The translations under genes were made by a program, and so were the position numbers. Shown piece after piece: positions 32,210 through 43,300 of a DNA stretch of 64,000 nucleotides; within the stretch, counting starts at the first letter, position 1; each line of letters starts with the position of its first letter. The stretch covers positions 2,976,001 through 3,040,000 of the forward strand of contig JAPFBE010000033.1 in NCBI GenBank assembly GCA_034336665.1, in the 5' to 3' direction. Under the pieces are notes generated by a model. That model ran no database searches. It was not told the origin of the DNA and saw only the letters and a list, made by a program, of their open reading frames with translations. Source of the stretch: Luscinia megarhynchos. Taxonomy: Eukaryota > Chordata > Aves > Passeriformes > Turdidae.

Positions 32210-32759
32210 TGTTATAAATGAGTGCAATGGACCATGCGAGATCGAATCAAAATTGAGAAATTTATTAATTACAGAAGGCAAAAGTGAAGATCAGCGCTGC
32301 GCTGGGCGGCAAGAGAGTCAAGCCGAGCTCGCCTCCACCAACTGCCGCTACCGTCCCCGCTCAGCTTGTCCCCTTTAAGTTCGTCGGTTTTTCGGATTAC
32401 GTGCCTTTCCTCTAGTCACCCGCTATGCTCTTCCAGTTGGTAGGGGTCCCCTCTTCCTTCTGGTGGTCGTAGGATGAAGATAAGGAGCGAGTCTTAACCC
32501 CCTCCTCCCTATAGGGTGATCCGGCGGTTTCCTGGAAACTTACTAGCAGTCAAAGCGATATGCGATTTATGCAAGCAAAGCAAAGCGGTTGGTCTTATTC
32601 TCAGGGTCTGGCTAGCAAAACAAAACAATTTGCAGCATCCTGACAAGCAAAGCAAAGCAATAAAACAATTTTATGACTTCCTGGCTTCCACAGGCCCAGG
32701 TGATATTCTTTTTCTTCTCAAGGTCTGTCAGGCGAACAAAAGGTTCCTTATCTATCACA
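32210..32759 (-). repeat. 5' LTR of the gamma-like provirus
   Basis: 550 bp, partner of 23646-24195. Differences include A/G at about 32287, small indels at about 32332, 32349 and 32424, and T/C changes near 32671 and 32701. Flanked by TTATC at 32760-32764. Confidence 0.92.
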
Positions 32760-32764
32760 TTATC

Positions 32765-33230
32765 CAAATATATTTTAGATAAAATCTGCAATGTTGCAGA
32801 AAAGGCTTTTAACCAATTACCAATGGTTGAAGTCACAGGCAGCTATAATAATGTAAAACAGTTTTCCTCTGAGAATTTTTTGCAGTTTGTGGACCGCCTC
32901 GGGACACAGGTGGAGAGGCAAGTGCACGACCCAGCAATACAGGCAGAATTGATAAAGGAGATGGCACAGAGGAATGCTAATGAAGCCTGCCGCAGAGTTA
33001 TACTTAGCCTCCCCCTTTAGCTAGCACCTACCCTAGCACAGATGATAGAAGCCTGTGCCAGTAAACAGAACTGTTCAGTGCACCAGAGAGGAATCCAGGA
33101 CCTGCACAACCAAAGTCTACAGCAGCTGTAACACCAGGAGAAAGGAAGCAACCAGTGCCACCAGAGCAACTGCAGCATATCACCTGCTTCCAGTGAAAGA
33201 AGCCAGACTGTCCACAAAACCAGAAAGAGA
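32765..33230 (+). pseudogene. gag: Class II gag resumed: capsid C-terminal domain and nucleocapsid
   Basis: Directly after the TTATC repeat the capsid continues, with the homology region FLQFVDRLGTQVERQV and ANEACRRVILSLPL up to a stop at 33018-33020. Degenerate nucleocapsid follows (the CITCF...CPQ block at about 33180-33215). The join across the insert is what shows that the class II element was intact before the gamma-like provirus entered. Confidence 0.75.
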
Positions 33231-33289
33231 AGAAGTCCAACAAACAAAAAAACTAGGTTTACAGCGCGTACCCACTATTAAAACAACCA

Positions 33290-33960
33290 CACGCAAAGAT
33301 ATAAATTTTGTGGGCTCCACATCGGCAAAAGCCTCTCTCTTAAAAACAAGAGGGGAGGATGAGATAAAGGGTTTGGGGATCCAGGACAACATAAATGTCA
33401 AATGTTCAATTAGCATTGTTTGGCAGCCTTGCGGCTGTTTAAGGCTTGTGATTAAAAAAGGTTTTCATTTCAGGTCTACTGATTGGACATTTATTACAGT
33501 GGACCTGTCAAGCAGCTTACTGGATGTGACGATATACCACATGGAACTGGACAGTGAGTATTTTGTTATTGGGGACACAGCAAACACACCCTTAGAGACT
33601 GAGGTGGCACCCATGAACATCAAGGGAAAAAAAAAACCGACCTCATACTATTAGTGCGGTGTCCTCAACCACCATTCTACCTGGGCAAGGGGCAAATCTT
33701 AGCCCAGGTCATTCCCACTCCAGAGGTGGTCACAGTAGATGGAAAATCACCTGAAGTCTACTGGGTAGAAACGGTGGGTGAGGAAAAACCCTCTTTGGCA
33801 TGTAACCTAACCCATGGATCAGACCATCTCCATGTGGAAGGGGTGCTTGATACAGGGGCAGATGTGACGATCATACCCGAAAGGATATGGCCATCAAACT
33901 GGGAACTGCAACCTGTGGCTGGAAAAATTCAAGGTATAGGACAAATTAAATTGACATAAA
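33290..33960 (+). pseudogene. pro: Class II pro region (dUTPase-like remnant and protease)
   Basis: Aspartic protease signature GVLDTGADVTIIPERIW at about 33845-33890, with the catalytic Asp intact. The upstream frame at 33300-33654 ends in a KKKTDL/QPPFYLGKGQILAQVIP stretch that resembles the end of the dUTPase-like domain preceding betaretroviral proteases. That part is only a resemblance. One stop separates the two frames. Confidence 0.6.
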
Positions 33961-35410
33961 TATCAAAAAGCATCGTGCAAATTGAGGGGCCGGATGGAAT
34001 ATTAGCTAGTGTCCGTCCGTTTGTTACAGATTATAAGTGCCCCCTATGGGAGAGAGACACCATGTCCCAGTGGGGAATCAGAATGATTATCCCTAAAATT
34101 CCCCGGGATTTTAAGAGATGGCCACTGTGGAGTGCCCTTCCCAAAAGTTGACGTGGCTGGATGACACCCCTAAATGGGTAGCACAGTGGCCATTGAGTAA
34201 AGAGAAGCTTAAGGCGCTGGAGGAACTTGTGGAGGAGCAATTGGCAAAAAAAAACATTGAAGAGACAACAAGCCCTTGGAATTCCCTGGTCTTTGAAATA
34301 AAGAAGCCAGGAAAGGACAAGTGGAGATTGCTGCAACACCTCAGAGAAATAAACAAAGTGATTCAGGACATGGGGTCTCCCCAGCCTGGGATGCCTTCCC
34401 CAACGATGCTTCCCTGAAATTGGCAATTGGCTGTCTTAGACATCAAAGATTGTTTTTTCCAAATTCCCCTACACCCTGAGGATGCCCCAAGGTTTGCCTT
34501 CTCAGTTCCTTTGATAAATCGAGAAGCACCAATGAAGCGGTAAAACCGGAAAGTACTTCTGCAAGGCATGAAGTGCAGCCCTTTCATCTGCCAGTGGTAT
34601 GTGGACTCATTGATATCCCCTGTGTGCTCCCAAAAAGGGATGCCATCATCTAACACTGCATGGATGATGTGCTTATGAGTGCCCCCGATAATCTTATACT
34701 CCAACAAACATTTGACCTAGAGGTTAAAGTTTTAACGTTTGCTGGATTTCAATTGCAGGAAGGCAAAGCTCAGAGGATGCCACCTTGGAAATACCTGAGC
34801 TTGGAGATTACTGCACAGACGATAGTCCCATAGAAATTGGAAATCAATTGTAATGCCAAAACCCTAGCAGAACTCCATTCCATGTGTGGGTCTTTGAACT
34901 GGGTAAGACCCTGGCTAGGCCTCACCAATTAGGACCTAGACCCCCTCTTCAATTTATTGAAGGGGGAGAGAGCGCTGGTTTCTCCCAGGGAACTGGCCCC
35001 AGAGGCAAAAGCTGCAATCAAAAAAGTACAGAAGGCTTTGCCAGAGAAGCAGGCTGACCATTATCAGCCTGAGTTGCCTTTCAAATCCATTGTTTTAAGA
35101 AAGCTGCCACACCTGCACAGTTTGATATTCCAGTGGATCGAGGGGCAGAGAGATTCACTCTTAATCATAGAGTGGGTCTTCCTCTCCCACCAAAGATCCA
35201 AGACTATCACTGCCACAAGTGCTGATGGCTCAACTGGTTCAGAAAGCAAGGATGAGACTGCGTGAGCTGGCTGGTTGTGACTTTGCATGCATTCACCTCC
35301 TGGTCAAACTTTCTGAGGAGGGAAGGAACTCTCCTGAAAGGCTGACCAAAGAGATGTTTGAGCACTTGCTCCAGAGCAATGCCAGCCTCCAAATACCTCT
35401 AGACAGCTAC
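33961..35410 (+). pseudogene. pol: Class II reverse transcriptase and connection, broken
   Basis: TSPWNSLVFEIKKPGKDKWRL (34270-34330), LAVLDIKDCFFQIPLHPED (34425-34485) and a CMDDVLM box (about 34660) where the usual first residue is Tyr. Several stops lie between 34417 and 34950. An in-frame piece at 34957-35265 looks like thumb/connection. Confidence 0.7.
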
Positions 35411-35411
35411 A

Positions 35412-36860
35412 GTGGACAAATATCGGTCCACTCCCTGGCTCACAAGGTTTTTAATGAGGAATTCCACCTCATTCCTCGTGAGAAGTCAGAGACCACTCGA
35501 GGCTCTCACAGTGTTCACAGATGCATCAGGGGCCTCTCATAAGTCGATGATGACTTGGAGAAATCTCCAGACTCAGCATAGGGAAGGTGATGTTGAGTTT
35601 GTGGAGGGATTGTCCCAGGTAGCCGAACTGGCTGCAGTGGCAAGAGCCTTTGAGAAGGTCTCAGAGCCATTTAACTTGGTAACCCACTCAGCTTATATTG
35701 CTGGGGTAGTGTCTAGAGCGGAGCAGGCAGTTCTCAAAGACATCAATAATGAGCATCTCTTCAGGCTGCTCTCAAAACTAATCTATTTCGTTTCACATAG
35801 AGAGCATCCCTTCTATGTGATGCATGTCTGGTCACATACCGAATTGCCAGGAGAAATTGCAGAAGGGAATCTTAAGGCAGACTCCCTTTCTGCCCCAGCT
35901 GAGAAAGCATGCCTCCCTGACATTTTCCAACAGGCAAAACTGAGCCACCAGCAATACCACCAGACTGCTCCAGGTCTGATCAGTCAGTTCCAGCTAAAAC
36001 GGAGTCAGGCTCGAGCCATTGTGGCCACCTGTCCCAACTGCCAGCTCCAGGCCATGCCAACACTGGGTATGGGGGTTAATCCTCGAGGCCTTGGCAGCTG
36101 TGAAGTGTGGCAGACAGACATCACACACATTCCCAGTTTCGGTCGCCTCAAATATGTTCATGTAAGCATTGAAACATATTCAGGTGCAGTTTATGCCTCT
36201 GTCTATGCAGGAGAAAAGGCAGTGCATGCCAAAAAACACCTAGTGCAAGCCTTTTCAGTGCTGGGGATCCCTAGGGAAATCAAAACTGATAATGGCCCAG
36301 CGTACACATCCAAGGAGTTCCTGGAATTTGTCCAGCAGTGGGGAGTGGAACATAAAACTTGCATGCCCCACTCCCCCACAGGCCAAGCTGTGATTGAGCG
36401 TGCCCACCAGATGCTCAAACAGGTTCTGGCTAGACAGAGCAGTTCAACTGTGTGGATGTCTCCACAGCAGAAGATCTGCAAAGCTATGTTTGCTATCAAT
36501 TTTCTGAATTATTCATTTGAAAATATGAGTTTACCTGTGGTACGTCACTTTAACAGTGGTAATCAGTTCAAATTGTCTCAGCATCCACCAGTTTTTATTA
36601 GGAACCCAGAAAGATGGGAATCAAATGTCCCTATGAGCTTGTTACCTGGGGGCGTGGTAATGCATGCATATGTACTCCCTCAGGCCCTTGGTGGATTCCC
36701 CAGAAGTGGGTCAAACCTTTTGTCCCCAAACATCCAACTCCAGCAGAAGGGGATGCGAAGCAGGCGGAAGTGGCTTCAAAAAGAAGACGCTGCTGGGAAA
36801 AGGAAAGAGAATCTTCATAGAGGACTACATTCCGGCAGACAGTCTTTTGACATGTTTTAA
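35412..36860 (+). pseudogene. pol: Class II RNase H and integrase, 482 open codons
   Basis: The longest open stretch of this element. RNase H: FTDASGASH with catalytic Asp and AELAAVARAF. Integrase N-domain: HQQYHQ and CPNCQ. Catalytic D,D,E: WQTDITHIP, KTDNGPAYTS and QAVIERAHQ, all present. The style is beta/alpha (GLGSCEVWQTDIT). The last 70 or so codons run into the start of env in another frame, as is common. Confidence 0.8.
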
Positions 36861-37450
36861 AATGTTTTTCCTTTTAGAGAAAACCTATCCTGCACTCAAC
36901 CCTGTGATGAATCCAATCCAAGGTCTCTTCTCGTTAACACTGAACAGTTTGGCAGCTGTGTGGATTGTCCCTCAGCCATGTCAAAACATCTGGGTGACCC
37001 TGGCAAAGACGCTCCAACAGGAAAACATATGTCCGTCCACTGCAGCAGCAAAAGTCCCTATGTCCACCTGCCTGGTAGGGGTCTCATTGAAGGCTGGACA
37101 ATATTCAGCCAGCTTTGAAACACAAAAGCCCAATGAACTTCCTGAGTCACACACCATTTCATTATACAAAAATTATAGGCAGCAAGCTGTAATGAGTAAG
37201 AACCCCATAGGGGAATTGCTGCCAAGTTTGCCCAAAGCAGCTCAGGAACCCCAAGAATTAGAGTTATTGGGTTCCTACCCAGCACAATACTGCATTCATT
37301 TTACTATCTTCCCAAAACCTTCTAGTACTAAAGAGTTCCACAACATGCAGTAATTTCGTGGAGAATTCACTGCCAAAAGGTGGTGTAATATTCTAACCCA
37401 CATTGCAGCTGACACCCCAACTCATTCAAGTCCCAAGAGTCTCCCTAGGG
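36840..37450 (+). pseudogene. env: Env SU of the class II element, broken
   Basis: The frame 36664-37353 enters SU after integrase, with scattered Cys and NxT/S sequons. A stop at 37351-37353 is followed in the same region by the SU C-terminal signature GLFLISGDRAWAGI, which parallels GVFLICGDRAWPAI in the env at 63603-64000. This type of SU is seen in bird ERVs and alpharetroviruses. Confidence 0.6.
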
Positions 37451-37452
37451 GA

Positions 37453-38226
37453 TTGTTTTTGATTAGTGGAGATCGGGCATGGGCAGGGATTTGTTCTTGG
37501 CTATTAGGAGGGTCATGCACCTTCGGCCGGTTGTCTCTGTTGGCACCCATTGAAACCTTAATTAGTGATTGGACTCACAAAAACAAATCAGCTAATAAAA
37601 TACAAAAGGGTAGTGCTGAGAAATTGGACCCAAACTGTGATTCTGAAATTTTCCATTGGGCCAAATCAAAAAGAATAGCTGTGTCCCTGTTTCTTCCGTG
37701 GGTCGCAGCAGCCAAAGCTCTAGGTGAATTAGGTCACCTAGAGTGTTGGGTAGTCAAACAGGCAAACCTAACATCAATTGCCATCAGCTCCCACTTAGAA
37801 GACAAGGAAGTTTCCAGGCAGGCCACACTCCAAAATCGTGCTGCTATAGATTTTCTTCTGCTACTGCATGGATATAAGTGCCAAGAATTTGAAGGACTTT
37901 GCTGCATGAATCTGACCTCAAAAGCTCATAACGTCCATGCTGCCCTCCGAAACATGAATAGCTTGGTCGAACAAGTGAAGCAAGAATCAGAAGATTGGTT
38001 CAATGAACTGTTCCAAGACTGGGAGCTCACAGGGTGGTGGACTTCTATAGTTAAAACAATTTGGTTATTCTTTATTATTCTTTTCCTTGTAATAATGGTG
38101 TTCGGGGTCCTACGTCACTTGGTTTTCACGGCTATTAATGATCTCACTCCTTCTACCTCAGTAGTCAATCACATAGAGATGAAAAACATAAAACAACCTA
38201 ACTGTCCCACTAACTATAAGTGGTGA
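37453..38226 (+). pseudogene. env: Env SU C-terminus and TM of the class II element (alpharetrovirus-like)
   Basis: 257 open codons. TM carries CWVVKQANLT, LQNRAAIDFLLLLHGYKC and the CX6CC motif (CQEFEGLCC), with a membrane anchor (TIWLFFIILFLVIMVFGVL) and a short tail. This matches avian alpharetrovirus TM and not betaretrovirus TM, although gag and pol are beta-like: a recombinant genome type. Confidence 0.75.
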
Positions 38227-38562
38227 GCAAATCATAATTCGAATCAAGATGAACCTAATATCTTTCCTTCAACTTATTAAACAGAAAACAGGGAGATGTT
38301 GTAATCCACTATCCTAGATGTATTGGAAATGGTTTATCCCAAGACCCCTGTAAATATCCCATGGTCTGACCCTTCCCCTTTGCTATTACTCTATTGGAAG
38401 GATGCCAAATCTCTCCCCACCCCCTCCATGAACCTAGAAAAGATCTATATCTCCTAACCTCGCTCTCTTTTTGCTCCTGGATGCCATCATGAAATAAACC
38501 TTGAATCCCCAGGTGGGACAAAGAGCCTCTTTTGTAATCTTTTACTCTGTCCTAGCGGCGGG
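38227..38562 (+). repeat. Polypurine tract and 3' LTR-like sequence of the class II element
   Basis: ACAGAAAACAGGGAGA at about 38281-38296 precedes TGTTGTAATCC (38297). AATAAA at 38493-38498. The length (about 266 bp) and sequence do not match the 5' LTR candidate at 21207-21830. Confidence 0.5.
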
Positions 38563-38568
38563 CCTGGC
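38563..38568. repeat. Putative target-site repeat CCTGGC, right
   Basis: Partner of 21200-21205; the interrupted ERVL-like gag resumes just after it. Confidence 0.4.
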
Positions 38569-39050
38569 TGCTTCCTAGAAACTGAGCTGGTCTGGGGTCA
38601 GGAAGAAGCCTCTGCACCCCTGCACTGGACTAAACAACTTAATATAGATTCATCAGGCCATTTGGTATGATCTTTTCTTAGACTGCAAATGTTTTCAATG
38701 AACAGAGACTCAATAATGATTTCTGGTTCAGATTCCTCTTCTGGCTCTGAGGATCGTGGCTCCCTATCATCATTCACTGAGCGAATGGATTTGGTTTTCT
38801 GTTTGTTTGGAAAACAGCAATTGCTGTTGACTTAGGCTCCCCATCTGGTTTAACTGCAGCCTGAGTGACTGGGGTGTCTGCTGATTTATCTCCCTGCCCC
38901 TCTGGCTGTACCTGCTGCCCTACAGTGTCTAGCCGTGTGCGGTGAGCATTAGCCAGGGCACAGCACATTGCAATGAACTTTTTCTTCTCATTAGAGTTGT
39001 TATTGCAATTTTCTTTCAGATATTTCCCCACCTCAGATGCGTAGAAGGGG
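38569..39050 (-). pseudogene. gag: ERVL-like gag, N-terminal part (other half of 19277-21199)
   Basis: Minus-strand frames contain PEIIIESL...SLRKD, parallel to VEIITESL...NLRKD at about 50550-50590, preceded by a charged segment (38774-39031). Together with 20484-21199 this makes one gag interrupted by the class II element. Confidence 0.6.
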
Positions 39051-39085
39051 CTGACAGCTGGTCTGTGAGCCAGGGAGGGTTAACT

Positions 39086-39400
39086 GATAAGAGTTACCTC
39101 TGAAAAGTATTTTACCAAGGTCGTTAGCATGGAAACTGAAAAGAGAACAAGGAGAAAAAGATAAACAAAAAGAAATCTGCAGCTGGAAAAAGTATTTTTA
39201 CCAAAGATTTGTGAATGCTAGCTGAAAACAGTGGTGGAGACTGCTTTGCACTAATGAACATTGTGTTGATTTATTGTAGCCAATTAATAAAATATAAACT
39301 TTGTGGAATGTATAAAAGACAGCATGCTGTTGTAATAAACAGAAAGAAGCCTTCTGAAGTTGTGCCATGTCACTCTATATGTCGTGTCCGTCTTAACAGC
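39086..39400 (+). repeat. 5' LTR of a class II element, probable
   Basis: TATAAAA at 39310-39317 and AATAAA at 39334-39339, followed by TTAACAGCGACATCTG. The AGCGACATCTG word is shared with 15346-15356. The following bases TGTTGACACTGAACGTGAT resemble the avian tRNA-Trp primer site, with several mismatches. The start position is approximate. Confidence 0.5.
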
Positions 39401-39550
39401 GACATCTGTTGACACTGAACGTGATCTGCAATTGGGCTGTAGGGCGAGGTAGAGACGGAGCCTAGAGAAGCAGAGAACAGCGGGTGAAGCTGCTGGTCTG
39501 GACCTGATTGATTTTGACACCTGGAGTACAGGTGAGTCACTGGGGACATA
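39401..39550 (+). other. Leader of the class II element at 39086
   Basis: Primer-site area and short untranslated leader ending at the gag ATG (39551). Confidence 0.45.
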
Positions 39551-40850
39551 ATGGGAAATAATTTATCAAGTGAAGAAAAGACTGTTTTATCTACATGGAA
39601 AGCTTTGTTGAAAAGAAAAGGTATTGAGACTTCTAACTATGCCCTTCGTATTGTGCTATTGTGGGCTAAGTCACAAGACTTTGAGACTGATGCAAGTTCT
39701 GCCCTTAGCGTTAGAGCATGGAAAGAAGTTGGGAAAAGACTATGGGACATGGTATCCAAAGGGGACAAGTCAGCTGCAGATTTGGCTGCCACCTGGAGAC
39801 TGCTCTATGAGACTTTAAAAGAATGGAAAACAGAGCAGGATGAGAGGGAGTGGAAGGTGAACAGGAAAATGAGATCCAGCCTGAGAATGTGCCTGTCCCT
39901 GAAGTAGAGCCTGCTGGAGCTGCTTTAGGAGAGGTTTCCCCAGGGCCTACATTTGCAGGAAACAAACAACAAACTGATAACACCTCTCGGTATCTGTCCC
40001 CGAAAGACTATGTTAAGCCTGTGTATCCCTCTCCTACACAGCAGTTAGCTGAAACAACTTTACAGGAGAAACAAATTGAAGAACAATCTGAACCGTCTAC
40101 CCCCCTCCCCCGCCCACTTCCATCTGAACTGAACAAACAAATTAGATCATTAACGCTATATCCCCCCATTGCCTGATAGTGTTAGTGAGGATGATGAAGC
40201 GTCAGTGATAAGAAAATCTGAACTGGTGCATGGATCTGCTTGTGGCAAGCCCCGTAATACATCTAAGCCTGCTGCTCCTTGGACTTTACCCCCCTGCCAA
40301 GTGACTGCGATTGCTCAACATCCTTTACAATTTTGGGAACATGTTAAAAAGAAAGCAGCTGAAGTGGAGGATTTGGATTCATTAGAAAAAAATAGGTCCA
40401 CCAAAAATATCAACTATGCAGAGTGTTGATATGAATGTTGCTTGTAAGGAGCCTATGGCTTTTCCTGTTTTCAAAGCAGCCCCTAATTCAGGGCAAAATG
40501 ATAGTCACCAAGTTTTTGCATGGAAAGTCATGCAAGACCTCCAAGCAAAGGTGGCCATATTTGGTATTAATTCTCCAGAAGTAATGCAATTAATTTGTGT
40601 TAATAATGCTGATGTACTTGCTCATTATGTTATGCATCTTGCTGCAATTTTGTTTCAACCAGTACAATATAGTGTATTTCAAAATATCTGGAGACAGTTA
40701 GCTGAGCAAAAGGCTTTAGAGAATATGCAACTGCGCCAGCAGGACCATCGTAGTGCTCTGGGGGTTGATGCTTTACTGGGTACTGGACCTTTTACTAACC
40801 TGGATTTACAGGCAAGGAAGGATCCTTTAGTTTTTGCACAGGCTCAATAA
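39551..40850 (+). pseudogene. gag: Class II gag, matrix to capsid N-domain, frameshifted
   Basis: Matrix starts MGNNLSSEEKTVLSTWKALL at 39551 (myristoylation glycine). A Glu/Pro-rich segment with YLSPKDYVKPVYPSP follows in the next frame (39850-40176), then capsid N-terminal sequence at 40169-40429 and 40416-40850. Three frame changes are visible. It continues after a solo LTR at 40887-41608. Confidence 0.72.
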
Positions 40851-40886
40851 TTAGGTATGAGTGCTTTAATTAAAATGATGGAAATG

Positions 40887-41608
40887 TGTCCTGGTTTGAA
40901 GGACAGGTGTCTGCCAACAAAGGCACAAGTTTTCCTTTGAAGTAAAGACCCCAACTCCACTCCCCCCCCCCAAGTATTATAAATGTTTGAATCCAAGACC
41001 CTGAGGCAGAGATAAGGGGGTAGGAATAACAGCTCCTTTACTAATATATCTAACCGTACAAACAGAAACAACAGCAGTTGTTAAAACTACCAACAGCAGA
41101 GAACAGATAACTCGGTTCCAGTCCTTTCTTTAGCTGCAAGCACACTCTCTCTCTGCACTCGGTCCCGATGCTGCAGCCAGAACAAAGCCCGGCGACCGCA
41201 GGGAGAAGGCGGGAGCGCAGACGGGAAACGCGGCAGCGGCCACGCCGGTCTCGGGTGGGAGCGGCTGGAGCGGGCAGCTCCTCGCTCACCGTCTGTGTGC
41301 GGGTGATCAGCTGTGTCCGCAAAGGCAGGAGGCCGCAGCGGGGCAGATGCAGGGCAGGTGATCGCAGAAGGTCTGGCTGTCCTGGGTTCGGCTGCGTGGC
41401 TGGAGACGGGGCGTCATCCTCCGAGCTCGCCGGAAACATGAGTCCCCTCCGGAAACACGAGAGCCCGTCCGCCAGCCCGGCTCCCACCTAGCCCTTTTGT
41501 GTAGAGTCATCAAAGGTCCTGGGTGTGACCGGGCCAGCCCCATTGGCATGATAATGGGAAAAATTCTTTAAATTGACATACTAATAGAAAAACACTCAAC
41601 CCCCAACA
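40887..41608 (-). repeat. Solo LTR (minus), TGTTGGGGG...CCAGGACA family, in class II gag
   Basis: 722 bp, with TG...CA termini and 5-bp repeats AAATG on both sides (40882-40886, 41609-41613). Related to the LTRs at 48901-49553 and 54801-55519 (same start TGTTGGGGGTTGAG and same U5). The gag frame resumes right after it. Confidence 0.85.
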
Positions 41609-42240
41609 AAATGGCAGCTCTGAAACACAAATATGTTACTATACGACAAGGTAACAAAGAACCTTTTCTGCAGTTTGCTGAAAAGGTTGCTGCAACTACT
41701 GAGAAACAAATAGATGATGAAAATTTGAGACAAATTCTATGCAAACAATTGACTAGAGACAATGTGAATGAGGACTGCTGAAAAATCATTGAGTCTTTGC
41801 CAGGAGATCCCTTGCTAGCTGATATTGTAACTGCTTGTTCAAAAGTTGGCACAGTCTAGCATAAAATTGCTGCTTTGGCAGCAGTCCTAAGGCCTCCACA
41901 AAAATGTTTTACTTGTGGAGAACCAGGGCATTTAAAGGCACATTGCCCACAAAATTATGAACAAAAAGTAAAGCCTAAGATAAACTCAGGCAATAAACTG
42001 AATTGTAATAACTGTGGTAAACCTGGACATTTTGCTAAATCATGCAGATCAAAATATCATGCAAATGGACAGCAACTGCAGGGAAACAGAAAGAAGAACA
42101 CGAAGGGGCGTATGGGGACACAAATACTCCGACAAAAATCACAAGCCTTCCCGGCCCTGCAAAGCCATCCATTTGCAAACAATAATCAGGAGCCACAAGA
42201 GGCTCTGCAGGGATTGATATACCCATCGCCAACACAGTAA
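41609..42240 (+). pseudogene. gag: Class II gag resumed: capsid C-domain and nucleocapsid
   Basis: The frame shows a capsid homology region (KEPFLQFAEKVA) with one in-frame stop at about 41779, then two zinc knuckles: CFTCGEPGHLKAHC (about 41907) and CNNCGKPGHFAKSC (about 42005). Both have the C-x2-C-x4-H-x4-C spacing, typical of beta-like nucleocapsid. Confidence 0.8.
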
Positions 42241-42398
42241 CCATTTTGACAAGACAAATATGTAAAGTGCCTCTTGGTGCCTTTGGTCCCATAGGACAGG
42301 GTTTGAGTGCTCTTTTCGTGGGGAGATCTAGTAGTACTATTCAAGGTATTAATGTACATTTAGGCGTTAATGATTCTGATTTCAAATTTCAAATTTAC
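42236..42398 (+). pseudogene. pro: dUTPase fragment of the class II element
   Basis: The frame contains CKVPLGAFGPIGQG, then LFVGRSSSTIQG and GVNDSD, matching the first motifs of the dUTPase fused to betaretroviral protease. Broken off at about 42398 where Ser-type provirus sequence starts. Confidence 0.6.
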
Positions 42399-43300
42399 CT
42401 AATATAATTGCGATTTGTTTGAAGAATTGTTTTAATCAATTTTGTTGTGATTATTTTTGCTTTATTATTTTTGTGTCTATTTCTTTCCTTCTTCCTTTCC
42501 TCTTTCCCTTCTTATCCCTAATTTTTCTGCCCCTGTTTTCCGGGATATGCTACCAATGACGAGTCCTGAAGATGCCACAAGGTTACAACATCATGCTGAT
42601 GGAGTTTCTCGGCGACGCTCGTTGGCCACGGGGTGGTGTAAGAGTCCGTCTAAAAGCCTCTCGCTTATTTTGCCCAACGACCCTCGCCTGAGGCCTAAGA
42701 AGACCCCTCAAACTGCAGCTTAAAGGCGCTGGCCAGGGATGGGAGGAACGCCAAGTGATTGTTCGCAGGTGGTGCCCATTGGACCAGGACTGGTTTCTCA
42801 TGAGACTGGTTTACGGCTAGTCACGCTGTCCTGAACTATTTACTCTACAAGGCTCCCACAGGTGTGAGAACAATGAACTGGTCAGAGATGGAGTAGTCTG
42901 TGTTTATTTCACCGACAGGGAGTTCACTTGGACATGTTTTGGGATTGTTTTCCCCAACGGAACCCGAAGCGCACCTGAAACTCCCCACCTGTTTGGAAAC
43001 GCCTTGGAAAAGACTATAAAAAAAACATCCTCAAAGACCCCCGAGATCTCCCCAGATAGCAACGGACATCTATTGGCTGGTTCCACGAGGATCGTCTGCC
43101 TCTTTGGTAGCTATAATCCCAACCCCTTTTCTCTCTCTTTACTCTCTCTCTCTCTCTGTCCCCCTATCGCATTTTGTTGGCACTAAATAAAGGTGCATTT
43201 CTGCAAAAGTAAACTGGTTTTGTCCCCTGCTGTGTCTTTTGCGCTTTGAGATCCCTAAAAAGAACCTATCAGGACTCCGCATGTGGTGTGGACCCTGACA
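42399..43300 (+). mobile_element. 3' end of a Ser-type provirus (3' UTR and LTR), inserted in a class II element
   Basis: 42399-42636 parallels the 3' UTR of the Ser-type provirus (4285-4520 reversed): T-rich tract, pyrimidine run, then CCGGGATATGCTACCAATGACG. The LTR is 42637-43300 (664 bp), TGTAAGAGTCCG...CCCTGACA, with AATAAA at 43185-43190. The flanking class II element lacks protease and RT here, so a deletion accompanied or followed the insertion. Confidence 0.75.

Larger units (their letters stand above)
23646..32759 (-). mobile_element. Gamma-like provirus, nearly complete, with extra ORF between pol and env
   Basis: 9.1-kb minus-strand provirus: 5' LTR 32210-32759, His-like primer site, gag 30559-31791, pro-pol 26838-30361, accessory ORF 26200-26784, env 24216-26279, polypurine tract, 3' LTR 23646-24195. 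5-bp duplication TTATC. The LTRs (550 bp each) differ at about ten sites including small indels, so insertion is recent relative to its neighbours. Visible damage is limited to a frameshift before nucleocapsid, one near the end of RNase H, and a changed zinc-knuckle residue. Confidence 0.9.
21207..38562 (+). mobile_element. Class II (beta-like) ERV, itself split by a gamma-like provirus
   Basis: Plus-strand element: 5' LTR about 21207-21830, leader, gag 22239-23640, nested provirus 23646-32759, rest of gag to 33230, protease region 33300-33960, pol 34000-36860, env 36840-38226, 3' LTR-like sequence to 38562. It sits inside an ERVL-like element of opposite strand. Its two end sequences are not recognisably the same LTR, so it may be a composite of two class II elements or have a badly eroded 3' LTR. 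Confidence 0.6.

Noticed and set aside
39401..39430. Firm assignment of a tRNA-Trp primer site
   Set aside because: Several mismatches and spacing from the LTR end is uncertain. The neighbouring AGCGACATCTG is better conserved between the two elements, so I left the primer unassigned.
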